Positions 32,992 through 41,881 of a stretch of DNA of 64,000 nt are shown piece by piece. Source of the DNA: Paenibacillus sp. FSL H8-0548 (GTDB lineage Bacteria > Bacillota > Bacilli > Paenibacillales > Paenibacillaceae); the NCBI RefSeq assembly GCF_038630985.1, contig NZ_CP152049.1, positions 4,235,501 through 4,299,500 on the forward strand, written 5' to 3'. The first letter of the stretch is position 1. Each line of letters starts with the position of its first letter. The position numbers and the translations under genes were made by a program. The notes below the pieces were generated by a model. That model saw only the letters and a list, made by a program, of their open reading frames with translations. It made no database searches and was not told the origin of the DNA.

Positions 32992-34125
32992 CTATTCCGA
33001 TGCTGCTGCTTGTTTAATAATTTCTACAACCAGCTCTGCTGTTTTGACCAAATTCTCAACCTTGATCTGTTCCTTTGTCGTATGAATATGCTCATAGCCA
33101 ACTGCCAGATTAACTGTAGGAATCCCAAATCCGTTAAAAATATTCGCGTCGCTGCCGCCGCCTGAATGAAAAGTACGCGGCGTGCGTCCAATTACATGTA
33201 TAGCTTTCATTGCAAGCTGTACGACTGGAGCGTCATCTTCATGTTGATAAGCAGGATATATCACCTGACTATCCAGCTCTCCGCGTCCGCCAAACTCCTC
33301 TGCAGCGCTCTCAACAGCCTTGCGCATCGCTTCGACTTGATTGTCCAGCTTATGCTGCACAATACTTCTTGCTTCCGCATCCAGCTTCACATAATCACAT
33401 ACGATATTCGTTGCACCGCCGCCCTCAAAACGTCCAATATTAGCAGTCGTTTCTTCATCAAGGCGACCTAGCGGCATTCTAGCGATTGCCTTTGCAGCAA
33501 TCTGAATAGCGCTAATGCCATCCTCCGGGTTAACTCCTGCATGAGCGGAGCGTCCGAACATTTTAATCGTCACTTTGGCTTGCGTTGGCGCAGCAACAGC
33601 AATATCACCAATCGCCCCATTAGAATCAAGGGCGTAACCAAATTTTGCTTCCAGCCTTGAAGCATCTAGCGAACGCGCTCCGAGTAGACCAGACTCCTCA
33701 CCGACAGTAATGACAAATTGAATGCGTCCATGAGGGATGGACTGCTCTTGAATAACCCGAATAGCTTCAAAAATAGCAGAAATTCCTGCCTTATCATCCG
33801 CGCCAAGAATAGTCGTCCCATCGCTCCTTATGTAGCCATCATCATCCAACTGCGGCTTGATCCCTACGCCTGGAGAAACTGTATCCATATGACAAGTAAA
33901 AAATATCGTAGGTACAGCAGCCTTCGCATCCGTTGCTTCCCAAATCACAAACAAATTGCCTGCACCATGGCCCGTCTTCTGCGCAGCGTCATCCTCACTT
34001 GTTTGCAAACCGAGTGCTTCGAATTTTTGTTTAAGCAGTTTGCTTATTTCCTGTTCATGCTTCGTTTCACTATCAACCTTTACCAGCTGCATAAATTCGT
34101 CCACTAATCGATCCTTTGCAATCAT
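32992..34125 (-). CDS. M20-family peptidase (YqjE/PepT-like)
   Basis: The 377-residue di-zinc peptidase shows the metal ligands in FTCHMDTVSPG, GADDKAGI, TVGEESGLLGA and a C-terminal FHSGGGSDANIFN. It resembles tripeptidase-T-like YqjE proteins of Bacillus. GGAGGAAACGTTA precedes the ATG. It is divergent from the Prli42-like gene. Confidence 0.88.
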   Translation of the reverse strand: MIAKDRLVDEFMQLVKVDSETKHEQEISKLLKQKFEALGLQTSEDDAAQKTGHGAGNLFVIWEATDAKAAVPTIFFTCHMDTVSPGVGIKPQLDDDGYIRSDGTTILGADDKAGISAIFEAIRVIQEQSIPHGRIQFVITVGEESGLLGARSLDASRLEAKFGYALDSNGAIGDIAVAAPTQAKVTIKMFGRSAHAGVNPEDGISAIQIAAKAIARMPLGRLDEETTANIGRFEGGGATNIVCDYVKLDAEARSIVQHKLDNQVEAMRKAVESAAEEFGGRGELDSQVIYPAYQHEDDAPVVQLAMKAIHVIGRTPRTFHSGGGSDANIFNGFGIPTVNLAVGYEHIHTTKEQIKVENLVKTAELVVEIIKQAAASE

Positions 34126-34221
34126 TAACGTTTCCTCCGTCCCTTACTTTCGTATACAATAGAGTAAATGACAAGCTCATAGCATGCTATGATGTTTCAC
34201 ATCACGAAGGAGGTTTTCCTT

Positions 34222-34323
34222 ATGCGCAGACAGCGAATGATTCGAATTATTGCCATTGTACTCGTATCCGCACTACTGTTGTCATCCTTGGTAGCAGGCC
34301 TTGGATCTTTATTTCTTTACTAG
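34222..34323 (+). CDS. prli42: Prli42-like stressosome membrane peptide (33 aa)
   Basis: MRRQRMIRIIAIVLVSALL opens a single-helix peptide with a basic N-terminus and a short GLGSLFLY end, the pattern of the Listeria/Bacillus Prli42 peptide that anchors the stressosome. AAGGAGG lies ten bases before ATG. Its last 15 bases overlap the lipB end on the other strand. Confidence 0.72.
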   Translation: MRRQRMIRIIAIVLVSALLLSSLVAGLGSLFLY

Positions 34324-35016
34324 TCCCAAAATACATTTGAATTCCTTCACAAAGTGAGGCAGCAGCTCCTCGGCAGCTTTCTCCACAGATAGCTCCAGCC
34401 CTGTTAAATCATTAAAGGAAGCAACACCGAATTGCTGAATGCCGCAAGGCACAATTCCGTTGAATCCTTCCGCCGCAATTCCGGATTTGATATTGAGAGC
34501 AAATCCATGACTTGTAATAAAGCCTCGGCTATGCCGGGCTTTATTAAATTTCACTCCGATTGCCGCTATTTTAGCATCTCCAACCCATACTCCTGTATAT
34601 TCTGGCTTTCTACCCGCTTCTATACCATACTCAGCAAGCCAATTAATAATAACCTGCTCCATACTGCGCAAGTACGCATGCAAATCAAGACCTACCGCAT
34701 CCAAATACAGCAAAGGATAACCAACAAGCTGTCCTGGACCATGGTAAGTGATGTCACCGCCACGATCAATTTGGAACAATGAGATGCCTCGCTTCTGCAG
34801 CTCTGCTTCATCTAATAGCAGATGCTCAGGGTGCTTGTCAGAGCCCATCGTATAGGTAGGTGGATGCTGAAGAAGGAGCAGCGTCTGCTCGCGCTCCTCC
34901 TTGTCAATTTGCTTTACGTATTCTTTTTGCAGCTCCCACGCTTCAGCGTATTCGAGCATGTCAATATAATGGGCATCCAGCCGTCTTAAGCCATTTGCGT
35001 TATCCGCTTCAGCCAT
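34309..35016 (-). CDS. lipB: Octanoyltransferase LipB
   Basis: The 235-residue enzyme moves octanoate from acyl carrier protein to lipoyl domains. The LipB signature RGGDITYHGPGQLVGYPLL is present, with the downstream Lys (GDAKIAAIGVK), SHGFALNI and the catalytic Cys in GIVPCGIQ. It follows the bkd operon, whose E2 needs lipoate. AAAAGGGG precedes the ATG. Confidence 0.94.
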   Translation of the reverse strand: MAEADNANGLRRLDAHYIDMLEYAEAWELQKEYVKQIDKEEREQTLLLLQHPPTYTMGSDKHPEHLLLDEAELQKRGISLFQIDRGGDITYHGPGQLVGYPLLYLDAVGLDLHAYLRSMEQVIINWLAEYGIEAGRKPEYTGVWVGDAKIAAIGVKFNKARHSRGFITSHGFALNIKSGIAAEGFNGIVPCGIQQFGVASFNDLTGLELSVEKAAEELLPHFVKEFKCILGLVKK

Positions 35017-35033
35017 GATGGTGTTCCCCTTTT

Positions 35034-36335
35034 CTAATACAATTTACTTTCAAGATTAAAGCTCTCCAAATTATCCTTAACACGCTGCAAGAAGCGTCCA
35101 CAAATGACGCCGTCCAATATGCGATGATCGAGTGATAGGCATAAGTTCGCCATTGAGCGCACAGCGATCATATCGTTAATGACTACTGGACGCTTCACGA
35201 TCGATTCGAACGTTAAAATAGCAGCCTGCGGATAGTTAATGATTGGGTATGACAAGATAGAACCAAAGGACCCTGTATTATTGACAGTGAACGTTCCACC
35301 CTGCATATCCGAGAGCGTCAGCTTACCTTCCCTCGTCCTGCGCGCAAGATCTTCAATTTCTTTGGCTAGACCTGCAACGTTTTTGTGATCGGCGTTTTTG
35401 ATGACCGGTGTAAGCACCGAGTCCTCCGTCCCGACTGCAAGAGCGATGTTGATATCCCGCTTCACAATAATTTTGTCTACCGCCCACATCGAATTCATGA
35501 TCGGCACGTCTTTGATCGCATTAACTACCGCCTTAAGAAGGAAGGCCAAATAAGTCAGGTTAATACCTTCACGCTTCATGAAATCCTCTTTCAGCTTATT
35601 GCGAAGAAGAACTAGATTCGTTACATCCACTTCAATCATCGTCCAAGCATGGGGAATTTCACTCACGCTTTGCCGCATATTGCGAGCAATGGTATTACGT
35701 ATTGGCGTCACATCAATAAAGTTATCTCCACGACCCATTCCCGCTGCACCTTCTACCTCGATTTTTGGAAATCTAGGCGTTTCTGTCAAATGCATACCAG
35801 AGGAGCGTACCTGCGCAGATACATCAATCGTTTTTGGTGCTTGTTCAGATGAATTACCTGCACCAGAGGCTACGTATACGAGTACGTCCTTACGCGTAAT
35901 TCTACCTCCTAGTCCCGTTCCTGGAACATCGGTCAAACGTATCGAATGCTCGGCTGCTAATTGCTGTACAGCTGGAGAGAAGCGATTGCGCATAGGCGCA
36001 TCCACCATCTCAACTACAGCTTCCTCCACTGCACCACTCTGTGATGAGCTTGATGGAGCGGTACTTGCAGTACCCGCCTGATCTGCTGCTCCTTCGGTTT
36101 CGATGATGCAGATCGCTGTCCCGACTGGAACCGTCTCACCCTTGCCAACTAAAATTTGAACAAGCTTACCAGCAACAGTGGATGGCAACTCCGCATTTAC
36201 TTTATCCGTAATAATTTCACAGACAGGCTCATAAATATCAATCCAATCACCTGGTTGCTTCAGCCATTTATCAATCGTGGCCGATACGAGCGATTCCGCA
36301 AGCTGCGGCACGACGATTTCTGTCATTGTTTTCAT
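35034..36335 (-). CDS. bkdB: Branched-chain 2-oxoacid dehydrogenase E2
   Basis: The 433-residue acyltransferase has a lipoyl domain (VCEIITDKVNAELPS, lipoyl-Lys in TDKVNAE), a linker, a peripheral-subunit-binding domain (SPAVQQLAAEHSIRLTDVPGTGLGGRITRKDV) and a catalytic core ending LSLDHRILDGV (His/Asp). It transfers branched acyl groups to CoA for anteiso fatty acid synthesis. GGGAGATG precedes the ATG. Confidence 0.95.
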   Translation of the reverse strand: MKTMTEIVVPQLAESLVSATIDKWLKQPGDWIDIYEPVCEIITDKVNAELPSTVAGKLVQILVGKGETVPVGTAICIIETEGAADQAGTASTAPSSSSQSGAVEEAVVEMVDAPMRNRFSPAVQQLAAEHSIRLTDVPGTGLGGRITRKDVLVYVASGAGNSSEQAPKTIDVSAQVRSSGMHLTETPRFPKIEVEGAAGMGRGDNFIDVTPIRNTIARNMRQSVSEIPHAWTMIEVDVTNLVLLRNKLKEDFMKREGINLTYLAFLLKAVVNAIKDVPIMNSMWAVDKIIVKRDINIALAVGTEDSVLTPVIKNADHKNVAGLAKEIEDLARRTREGKLTLSDMQGGTFTVNNTGSFGSILSYPIINYPQAAILTFESIVKRPVVINDMIAVRSMANLCLSLDHRILDGVICGRFLQRVKDNLESFNLESKLY

Positions 36336-36455
36336 AATTCACATCTCCCAACTGGACCAAGCATAAACGGCTTCCGCCGTCCTCTGGCGGCGCAGCATAC
36401 GTTTCGCGGTGACATTCGTCCTAACTACAAAAGCTATTTAGATAGCTTGGTTATG

Positions 36456-37439
36456 CTAATAAAGCGCAAGCTGCCGCATGGCTTCTTTTACTTTCTCCTT
36501 GTTCAGCAAGAAAAACTTTTCGCCAGGAGGATTAATTGGCATTGCCGGCACATCCGGCCCGCATAAGCGCATAATTGGAGCATCCAGCTCATAAAGCAGC
36601 TCCTCGGCAATAATTGCGGATACTTCAGCTCCAACGCCTCCGGTCTTATTATCCTCATGGATAATAATCACCTTGCCTGTTTTGCGAACAGCCTCAAGAA
36701 TTCCTTCTTTATCGAGCGGCTGGAGCGTTCTTAGATCAAGAATATGGGCACTGATGCCCTCTGCCTCAAGCTCTGCAGCTGCCTGCTCTACAAAATACAG
36801 CGGCATGCTGTAGCCGATAACCGTAATATCATCGCCTTCACGAAGCACATTTGCTTTACCGATCGGTACGATGTAATCGTCGTCTGGCACTTCACCCGTA
36901 ATGAGCTTATAGCATTTTTTGTTTTCAAAATAAAGCACAGGGTCCGGGTCGCGCACCGCAGCCTTCAACAATCCCTTCGCATCGTATGCGCGGTAGGGTG
37001 CTACGATTTTCAAACCGGGCGTACCAAAAAATACCGATTCCGGACATTGCGAATGGTACAAGCCTCCAAAAACACCGCCGCCAATTGGCGCACGAATGAC
37101 AATCGGGCATGTCCAGTCATTATTCGAACGGTAACGAATTTTTGCAGCTTCGCTTATAATTTGGTTAGTGGCTGGGAACATGAAATCCGAATATTGCATC
37201 TCAGCAATGGGCTTCATGCCATACATAGCGGCGCCAATAGCAACACCGGCGATGGCAGATTCCGCGAGCGGAGTATCAAGCACACGAGCCTCGCCAAATT
37301 GCTCTTGAAGCCCCTTCGTCGTTGTAAACACGCCTCCCTTGAGCCCTACATCCTCACCCAATACAAAGACATCTGCGTCACGTTCCAGTTCTTCCTTCAT
37401 CGCCTGGCGTATTGCATCAATATATTCAATTACTGCCAT
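36456..37439 (-). CDS. bkdAB: Branched-chain 2-oxoacid dehydrogenase E1 beta
   Basis: The 327-residue subunit opens MAVIEYIDAIRQAMKEELE and contains GEDVGLKGGVF...TPLAESAIAGVAIGAA and a RAPIGGG block typical of E1-beta. It pairs with bkdAA, with which it shares a TAATG stop-start overlap. It is the decarboxylase half of the Bkd complex. Confidence 0.95.
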   Translation of the reverse strand: MAVIEYIDAIRQAMKEELERDADVFVLGEDVGLKGGVFTTTKGLQEQFGEARVLDTPLAESAIAGVAIGAAMYGMKPIAEMQYSDFMFPATNQIISEAAKIRYRSNNDWTCPIVIRAPIGGGVFGGLYHSQCPESVFFGTPGLKIVAPYRAYDAKGLLKAAVRDPDPVLYFENKKCYKLITGEVPDDDYIVPIGKANVLREGDDITVIGYSMPLYFVEQAAAELEAEGISAHILDLRTLQPLDKEGILEAVRKTGKVIIIHEDNKTGGVGAEVSAIIAEELLYELDAPIMRLCGPDVPAMPINPPGEKFFLLNKEKVKEAMRQLALY

Positions 37440-38473
37440 TATTCCCCGCCTCCTTGCCCAGCATCATCTGCATATACATGCAGCAATGTAGATTCAGGCG
37501 TCGGGAATGGCGCTTTATCGCCATAATCGGTAGCCTCGTCAAGCAGCTTGCGGATTTTCGCTAGAAGCTCAGTCTCAAGCTCCTCATTCCAAATGCCGCA
37601 ATCCATTAGGTATTGTTTATATTTAGGTATGCCATCCTTCGCACGATGCGTATCTACCTCTTCCTTCGTCCGGTAAGCAAGATCGTTATCTGAAGTGGAA
37701 TGCGGTGAAATCCGGTACATTAACGCTTCAATAAGCGTCGGCCCTTCACCTGCAATTGCACGCTCGCGAGCTTCCTTAACGATGCGGAATACTTCAAGCG
37801 CATCATTTCCGTCGACTTGAATACCAGGGAAGCCGTAGCCAATCGCTCGATCCGCAACAGGCGCTGCGATTTGCTTGTGCACAGGCACTGAAATGGCATA
37901 TTGATTGTTCTCACACATGAAAATAACAGGCAGCTTATGCACACCTGCAAAGTTGCAGCCCTCATGGAAGTCGCCTTGATTGCTCGACCCTTCGCCAAAG
38001 GTGACGAAGCTGACAATCGGGTCGCTCTTCATTTTTGCTGCAAGCGCAATGCCTACCGCATGTGGAACCTGCGTAGTAACCGGACTTGATCCGGTAACTA
38101 TTCGAAGCTTCTTGTGGCCGAAGTGTCCCGGCATTTGGCGTCCGCCGCTATTAGGGTCCTCTGCTTTGGCGAACACAGAGAGAAGCAGCTCACGCAGTGT
38201 CATCCCTACCGCGAGTACGAAGCCATAATCGCGATAATAAGGGAGATAGTAATCTCTCTCGCGGTCAAGCGCATACGCTGCGGCAACCTGTGCTACCTCT
38301 TGGCCTACACCAGATACGTGGAAATTAATTTTCCCCGCACGCTGCAGCAGCAGCATACGCTCGTCAAACTTACGTGCCGTCACCATAGTGGCATACATAT
38401 CAATTGCTTGCTCATCGCTAAGCCCGAGTTCCAAATGACGAATATTTTGCCCAGTAGAAGCAGATTGGGTCAT
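37439..38473 (-). CDS. bkdAA: Branched-chain 2-oxoacid dehydrogenase E1 alpha
   Basis: The 344-residue thiamine-diphosphate subunit has the GEGSSNQGDFHEGCNFAGVHKLPVIFMCENN motif (ThDP/Mg site) and the phospho-loop YRISPHSTSDN. It decarboxylates the oxoacids of Leu, Ile and Val. AAAGGAGGAACACCTT precedes the ATG. Confidence 0.95.
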   Translation of the reverse strand: MTQSASTGQNIRHLELGLSDEQAIDMYATMVTARKFDERMLLLQRAGKINFHVSGVGQEVAQVAAAYALDRERDYYLPYYRDYGFVLAVGMTLRELLLSVFAKAEDPNSGGRQMPGHFGHKKLRIVTGSSPVTTQVPHAVGIALAAKMKSDPIVSFVTFGEGSSNQGDFHEGCNFAGVHKLPVIFMCENNQYAISVPVHKQIAAPVADRAIGYGFPGIQVDGNDALEVFRIVKEARERAIAGEGPTLIEALMYRISPHSTSDNDLAYRTKEEVDTHRAKDGIPKYKQYLMDCGIWNEELETELLAKIRKLLDEATDYGDKAPFPTPESTLLHVYADDAGQGGGE

Positions 38474-38570
38474 AAGGTGTTCCTCCTTTTTTCAAGCTAT
38501 TATAACCTGGTACTAAGACTTGATCATATATATTATAACTCCAATTGATCCAAAAAGAAAACAGTCTGAA

Positions 38571-39998
38571 TTAGAACGATATTGCGTTGCCGTCAACAGC
38601 CAGCATAGCCTCTCCCAGCGCCTCTGCAAGTGTCGGATGCGGATGTATCATTTGACCGACCTCCCAAGGTGTTGCATTGAGTACACCTGCTAGCGCAGCC
38701 TCTGAGATTAAGTCTGTAGCATGAGCACCAATCATATGAACACCAACGATATCATTTGTTTTCCGATCAGCGATAACCTTAACGAAACCATCCTTCTCAC
38801 CTAAAACAAGAGCTTTACCGATAGCTTGGAAAGGGATTTTTCCTGTCTTAATGTCATGGCCCTTTGCACGAGCACCATCCTCGGTTAGACCGTAGGAAGC
38901 AATCTCTGGACGCGAGTAAATACATCTAGGAATGAGATGCGCTTCTATAGCCGGTGGCTTCTTGCCACTAATATGCTCTGCTGCGATTAAGCCCTCATGT
39001 GCTGCCGCATGGGCTAGCTGGACTCCACCGATAACATCTCCGATTGCATAAATATGAGGCTCGCTCGTTTGTCCAAAAGCATTGACCTCGATTACTCCGT
39101 TCGTTGTGCGAATATCCGTATTCTCAAGGCCGATTCCCTCAACATTTGCTTGCCGGCCAACAGATATCAACAGCTTCTCTGCCGTTAGCAGTACTTCTCC
39201 ATCCTCTGTAGACGCCACAATAGAGACCTCATCGTTCTCAACCTTATATTGCTCCGTTTGGAGCTGTACACTAGTCAGTACACGTACGCCGCGCTTTCGA
39301 AGCACTCTAGTCAGCTCAGCAGACACCTCGGTATCTTCACCCGGCAGCAGCCTTGAGCCCGACTCGATCAGCGTTACCTGTACACCAAAATCCTGCAGCA
39401 TCGATGCCCACTCGACCCCAATGACGCCGCCGCCAACAATCATAATAGAACGGGGAAGCTTATCCATAAGAAGTGCTTCATCGCTAGATAATATGTATTG
39501 GCCATCCGGTGATAGACCAGACAATTGACGCGGCCTTGAGCCTGTAGCGATAATCAAATTCTTCGAGACAACCGATTCCATCTCGCCGTCCGGCAATTCG
39601 ACCGCAAGCGATCCGCTTCGAGGTGAGAAAATTGAAGGACCAATTACTCTACCCTTGCCTTGAATGATTTGAATGCCGTTTTTTTTCATTAACCCTTGAA
39701 GTCCGCGGTAAAGCTGCTCCACCGTCTGCTCCTTGCGCTGCTGTACTTTATTATAGTCGAGCGTAATTGCCCCTTCAGCCACCTGAATACCATATGAGCT
39801 TGCTTCAAGCAGCGTTGAATATACCTCTGCGCTGCGCAGCAGCGACTTGCTAGGTATACATCCTTTATGCAAGCAGGTTCCGCCTAGCTTGTCCATTTCA
39901 ATAATAGCGACACTTTTACCAAGCTGAGCAGCTCGTATCGCTGCCGTGTATCCACCAGGTCCGCCTCCAAGAACTGCTACGTCCACTTGTATAGCCAA
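38571..39998 (-). CDS. lpdV: Dihydrolipoyl dehydrogenase (E3 of the Bkd complex)
   Basis: The roughly 475-residue flavoprotein reoxidises the E2 lipoyl group. It has FAD motif VLGGGPGGYTAAIRAAQLG, redox pair GGTCLHKGCIPSK, NAD motif IVGGGVIGVEWASML and the closing HPHPTLAEAL (catalytic His-Glu). The start is uncertain: TTG 39998 is nine bases after AAGGGA, while ATG 40016 has no ribosome site. It is the first gene of the operon; bcd, ptb and buk are absent. Confidence 0.94.
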   Translation of the reverse strand: MAIQVDVAVLGGGPGGYTAAIRAAQLGKSVAIIEMDKLGGTCLHKGCIPSKSLLRSAEVYSTLLEASSYGIQVAEGAITLDYNKVQQRKEQTVEQLYRGLQGLMKKNGIQIIQGKGRVIGPSIFSPRSGSLAVELPDGEMESVVSKNLIIATGSRPRQLSGLSPDGQYILSSDEALLMDKLPRSIMIVGGGVIGVEWASMLQDFGVQVTLIESGSRLLPGEDTEVSAELTRVLRKRGVRVLTSVQLQTEQYKVENDEVSIVASTEDGEVLLTAEKLLISVGRQANVEGIGLENTDIRTTNGVIEVNAFGQTSEPHIYAIGDVIGGVQLAHAAAHEGLIAAEHISGKKPPAIEAHLIPRCIYSRPEIASYGLTEDGARAKGHDIKTGKIPFQAIGKALVLGEKDGFVKVIADRKTNDIVGVHMIGAHATDLISEAALAGVLNATPWEVGQMIHPHPTLAEALGEAMLAVDGNAISF

Positions 39999-40213
39999 AA
40001 AAATCATTCCCTTCATCTATTGCCATCAATATATGCTTATACTTCTTCTTTCAAGTCGCAGACTTGTCCATTCGCATTGTAGCATGACATTCAACCCTAT
40101 TGTACCTGTTTTTACCGCTGCTCGCATCGTGCTTTTATGAATTAGACACCATGCCCGTAAAAAGGTATGATAGAGATTACTGTATATTTCCCCTTTAAGG
40201 AGACCCTATATTT

Positions 40214-40507
40214 ATGAAATTAGTAGCTGCCCGTTTTATTGCTATCCTTATGCTCGTTATTCCAGGTCTGTTGGCTTGCTTCGGCTTTCTCAAAATGAAA
40301 GATTCAGTATTTGTCTACTTTTCGGAATTCGGTAACGAAGCCATAACACCTGATTTTGATTGGTTAAAATTTTTGCTAGGCTTTATTATGTTTATCGCTG
40401 GCGCCGGCTTTATCGCAGGGTGGACATTTTTCCGAGATCGGAAACGGAATTATGTCGCTACACGATTCAAAGAGAAGCGTCCTCGGCCTCCTAAGCCGCA
40501 AAGCTAA
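40214..40507 (+). CDS. YqzF-like membrane protein (DUF2627)
   Basis: The 97-residue protein has two hydrophobic segments (FIAILMLVIPGLLACFGF and FLLGFIMFIAGAGFIAGW) and a basic tail. It lies divergent from the bkd operon, as DUF2627 genes do in Bacillus. AAGGAGACCC precedes the ATG. Function unknown. Confidence 0.75.
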   Translation: MKLVAARFIAILMLVIPGLLACFGFLKMKDSVFVYFSEFGNEAITPDFDWLKFLLGFIMFIAGAGFIAGWTFFRDRKRNYVATRFKEKRPRPPKPQS

Positions 40508-40576
40508 TTCACTCTAAACGTATTCTAATCCGCAAAGCCGCGAATATGATAATCGCTGCTCTGCGGATTTCTTTAA

Positions 40577-41071
40577 TTAAGTAGTCTCTCCGCGATATTC
40601 CACGTAATCAAGCATCTGCATATACGCTTTGGGCACCATATAAGATGCAGCAAGCTCTATTTTATCAGACATAAGAAACATTCTTACGAGCGAGCTGCTC
40701 GTTTGCATATAGTGTGTGTAAGGTGACAAATAAATCGTATCCGCCATCGTTGCATTGCGAATATATTGCTCTAGCTGAAGCTCATACTCAAGATCCGTAG
40801 CATTGCGAATCCCTCTTATAATTACATTTATATCATGCTCGTTAACATAATCAGCTACAATGCCTTCAAAAGGAACGATCTTTATTTTCTCATCAAGCTG
40901 AATCGATAAAGCGACCAGCTCCGTGCGCTGCTCAATTGTAAAATAATGCTTCTTCGACCGATTGTTCGCTACAATAATATGAACCTCACTAAACAAATGG
41001 AAGGCACGCTCGATTACAGACACATGTCCAAGCGTTATAGGGTCAAAGCTTCCTGCGTAAACAGCCCTCAT
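40577..41071 (-). CDS. coaD: Pantetheine-phosphate adenylyltransferase (divergent CoaD)
   Basis: The 164-residue nucleotidyltransferase forms dephospho-CoA. GSFDPITLGHVSVIERA carries the T/HxGH active site and RGIRNATDLEYELQ matches the CoaD block in weaker form. The usual ISSSxVRE helix is MQTSSSLVRMFL. The divergence and its position outside the usual coaD neighbourhood suggest a paralogue. Confidence 0.8.
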   Translation of the reverse strand: MRAVYAGSFDPITLGHVSVIERAFHLFSEVHIIVANNRSKKHYFTIEQRTELVALSIQLDEKIKIVPFEGIVADYVNEHDINVIIRGIRNATDLEYELQLEQYIRNATMADTIYLSPYTHYMQTSSSLVRMFLMSDKIELAASYMVPKAYMQMLDYVEYRGETT

Positions 41072-41208
41072 CCTGTCACCTCATAATTGAATAGTTTACA
41101 TTGCGATAATTCTCTCAACATACGATTACAATTGTCTACATTTCATTTTATCATTCCGTAATACAACAGGATTATGATTAGAGCATCCTAAGAAGAAGAG
41201 GTGCACCA

Positions 41209-41376
41209 ATGAAAATCGTATTCGATGTAACTGTAGACGGAAAAGTAAAGGAAACTATTCAGCCTCAGACTCAGCGCCTAAAAGAAATTCATAGCTTAAT
41301 CAAAGCAGAATCGGCTGGTTTAATCAAGAAGTATGGCAGCAATGTTTGTCTAAACCGAAGAGTTATCTACAATTGA
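41209..41376 (+). CDS. Small hypothetical protein (55 aa)
   Basis: MKIVFDVTVDGKVKETIQPQ opens the product, followed by a helical, basic second half. AGAAGAGGTG precedes ATG 41209, and a short hairpin with seven T follows the stop, so this is a complete small transcription unit. No family recognised. Confidence 0.55.
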   Translation: MKIVFDVTVDGKVKETIQPQTQRLKEIHSLIKAESAGLIKKYGSNVCLNRRVIYN

Positions 41377-41418
41377 GGCATCCAAGGATGACCTTTTTTT
41401 GTTTCGCGGCAACAAAAA

Positions 41419-41442
41419 AGCCAACGGAATATTCCGAAGGCT
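41419..41442 (-). terminator. Terminator of the Gln-rich protein gene
   Basis: On the minus strand AGCC-TTCGGAATATTCCGT-GGCT forms a hairpin followed by TTTTTTG. Confidence 0.65.
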
Positions 41443-41466
41443 CGTTCATTTCCACTTATTTCTTGA

Positions 41467-41769
41467 TCACTTTGGCTCTTCGAATGGAGAAGAACCTTGA
41501 AGTGGATTATTTTGAATAGTCATTGCTTCAGCTTGCGCCTGTAGCAGCATTTGTTGTGCCAATTCAACATCTTGATGTTCTTGCCTGACTTGCTGCTGTG
41601 CTTGTAACACTTGCTGAGTTTCCATTTGCAGCAGCTGTTCTGCTTCTAATAATTGTTGGCTTTCTGCTTGTAATAGTTGATGCGCCGCTTGAACTTCTTG
41701 TTGTGCTTGCTGCAATTGTTTATTTTCCTGAAGATCAGCAGCTAACTGTTGTTGATTTCGATTCACCAT
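41467..41769 (-). CDS. Gln-rich coiled-coil protein (100 aa)
   Basis: About a third of residues are Gln, arranged in heptad-like runs (QQAQQEVQAAHQLLQAESQQ...), so a long coiled coil is expected. The C-terminal 15 residues are different and Pro/Glu-rich. ATG 41769 is seven bases after GGAGG. It has no signal peptide. The type resembles small Gln-rich spore-coat-like proteins, but the function is not known. Confidence 0.6.
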   Translation of the reverse strand: MVNRNQQQLAADLQENKQLQQAQQEVQAAHQLLQAESQQLLEAEQLLQMETQQVLQAQQQVRQEHQDVELAQQMLLQAQAEAMTIQNNPLQGSSPFEEPK

Positions 41770-41881
41770 GAACGACCCTCCAATAATTATTGATTCAGCT
41801 CTAGATTGACCAATATTTATAGTTCTCTTAATATCGTTTTTTATGCTGATCATTAATTGGAATTAGTCAGACAGAATACTC

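Noticed and set aside
36744..37526. 260-codon plus-strand frame
   Set aside because: Antisense to bkdAB; Cys/His/Arg-rich nonsense composition typical of a shadow frame.
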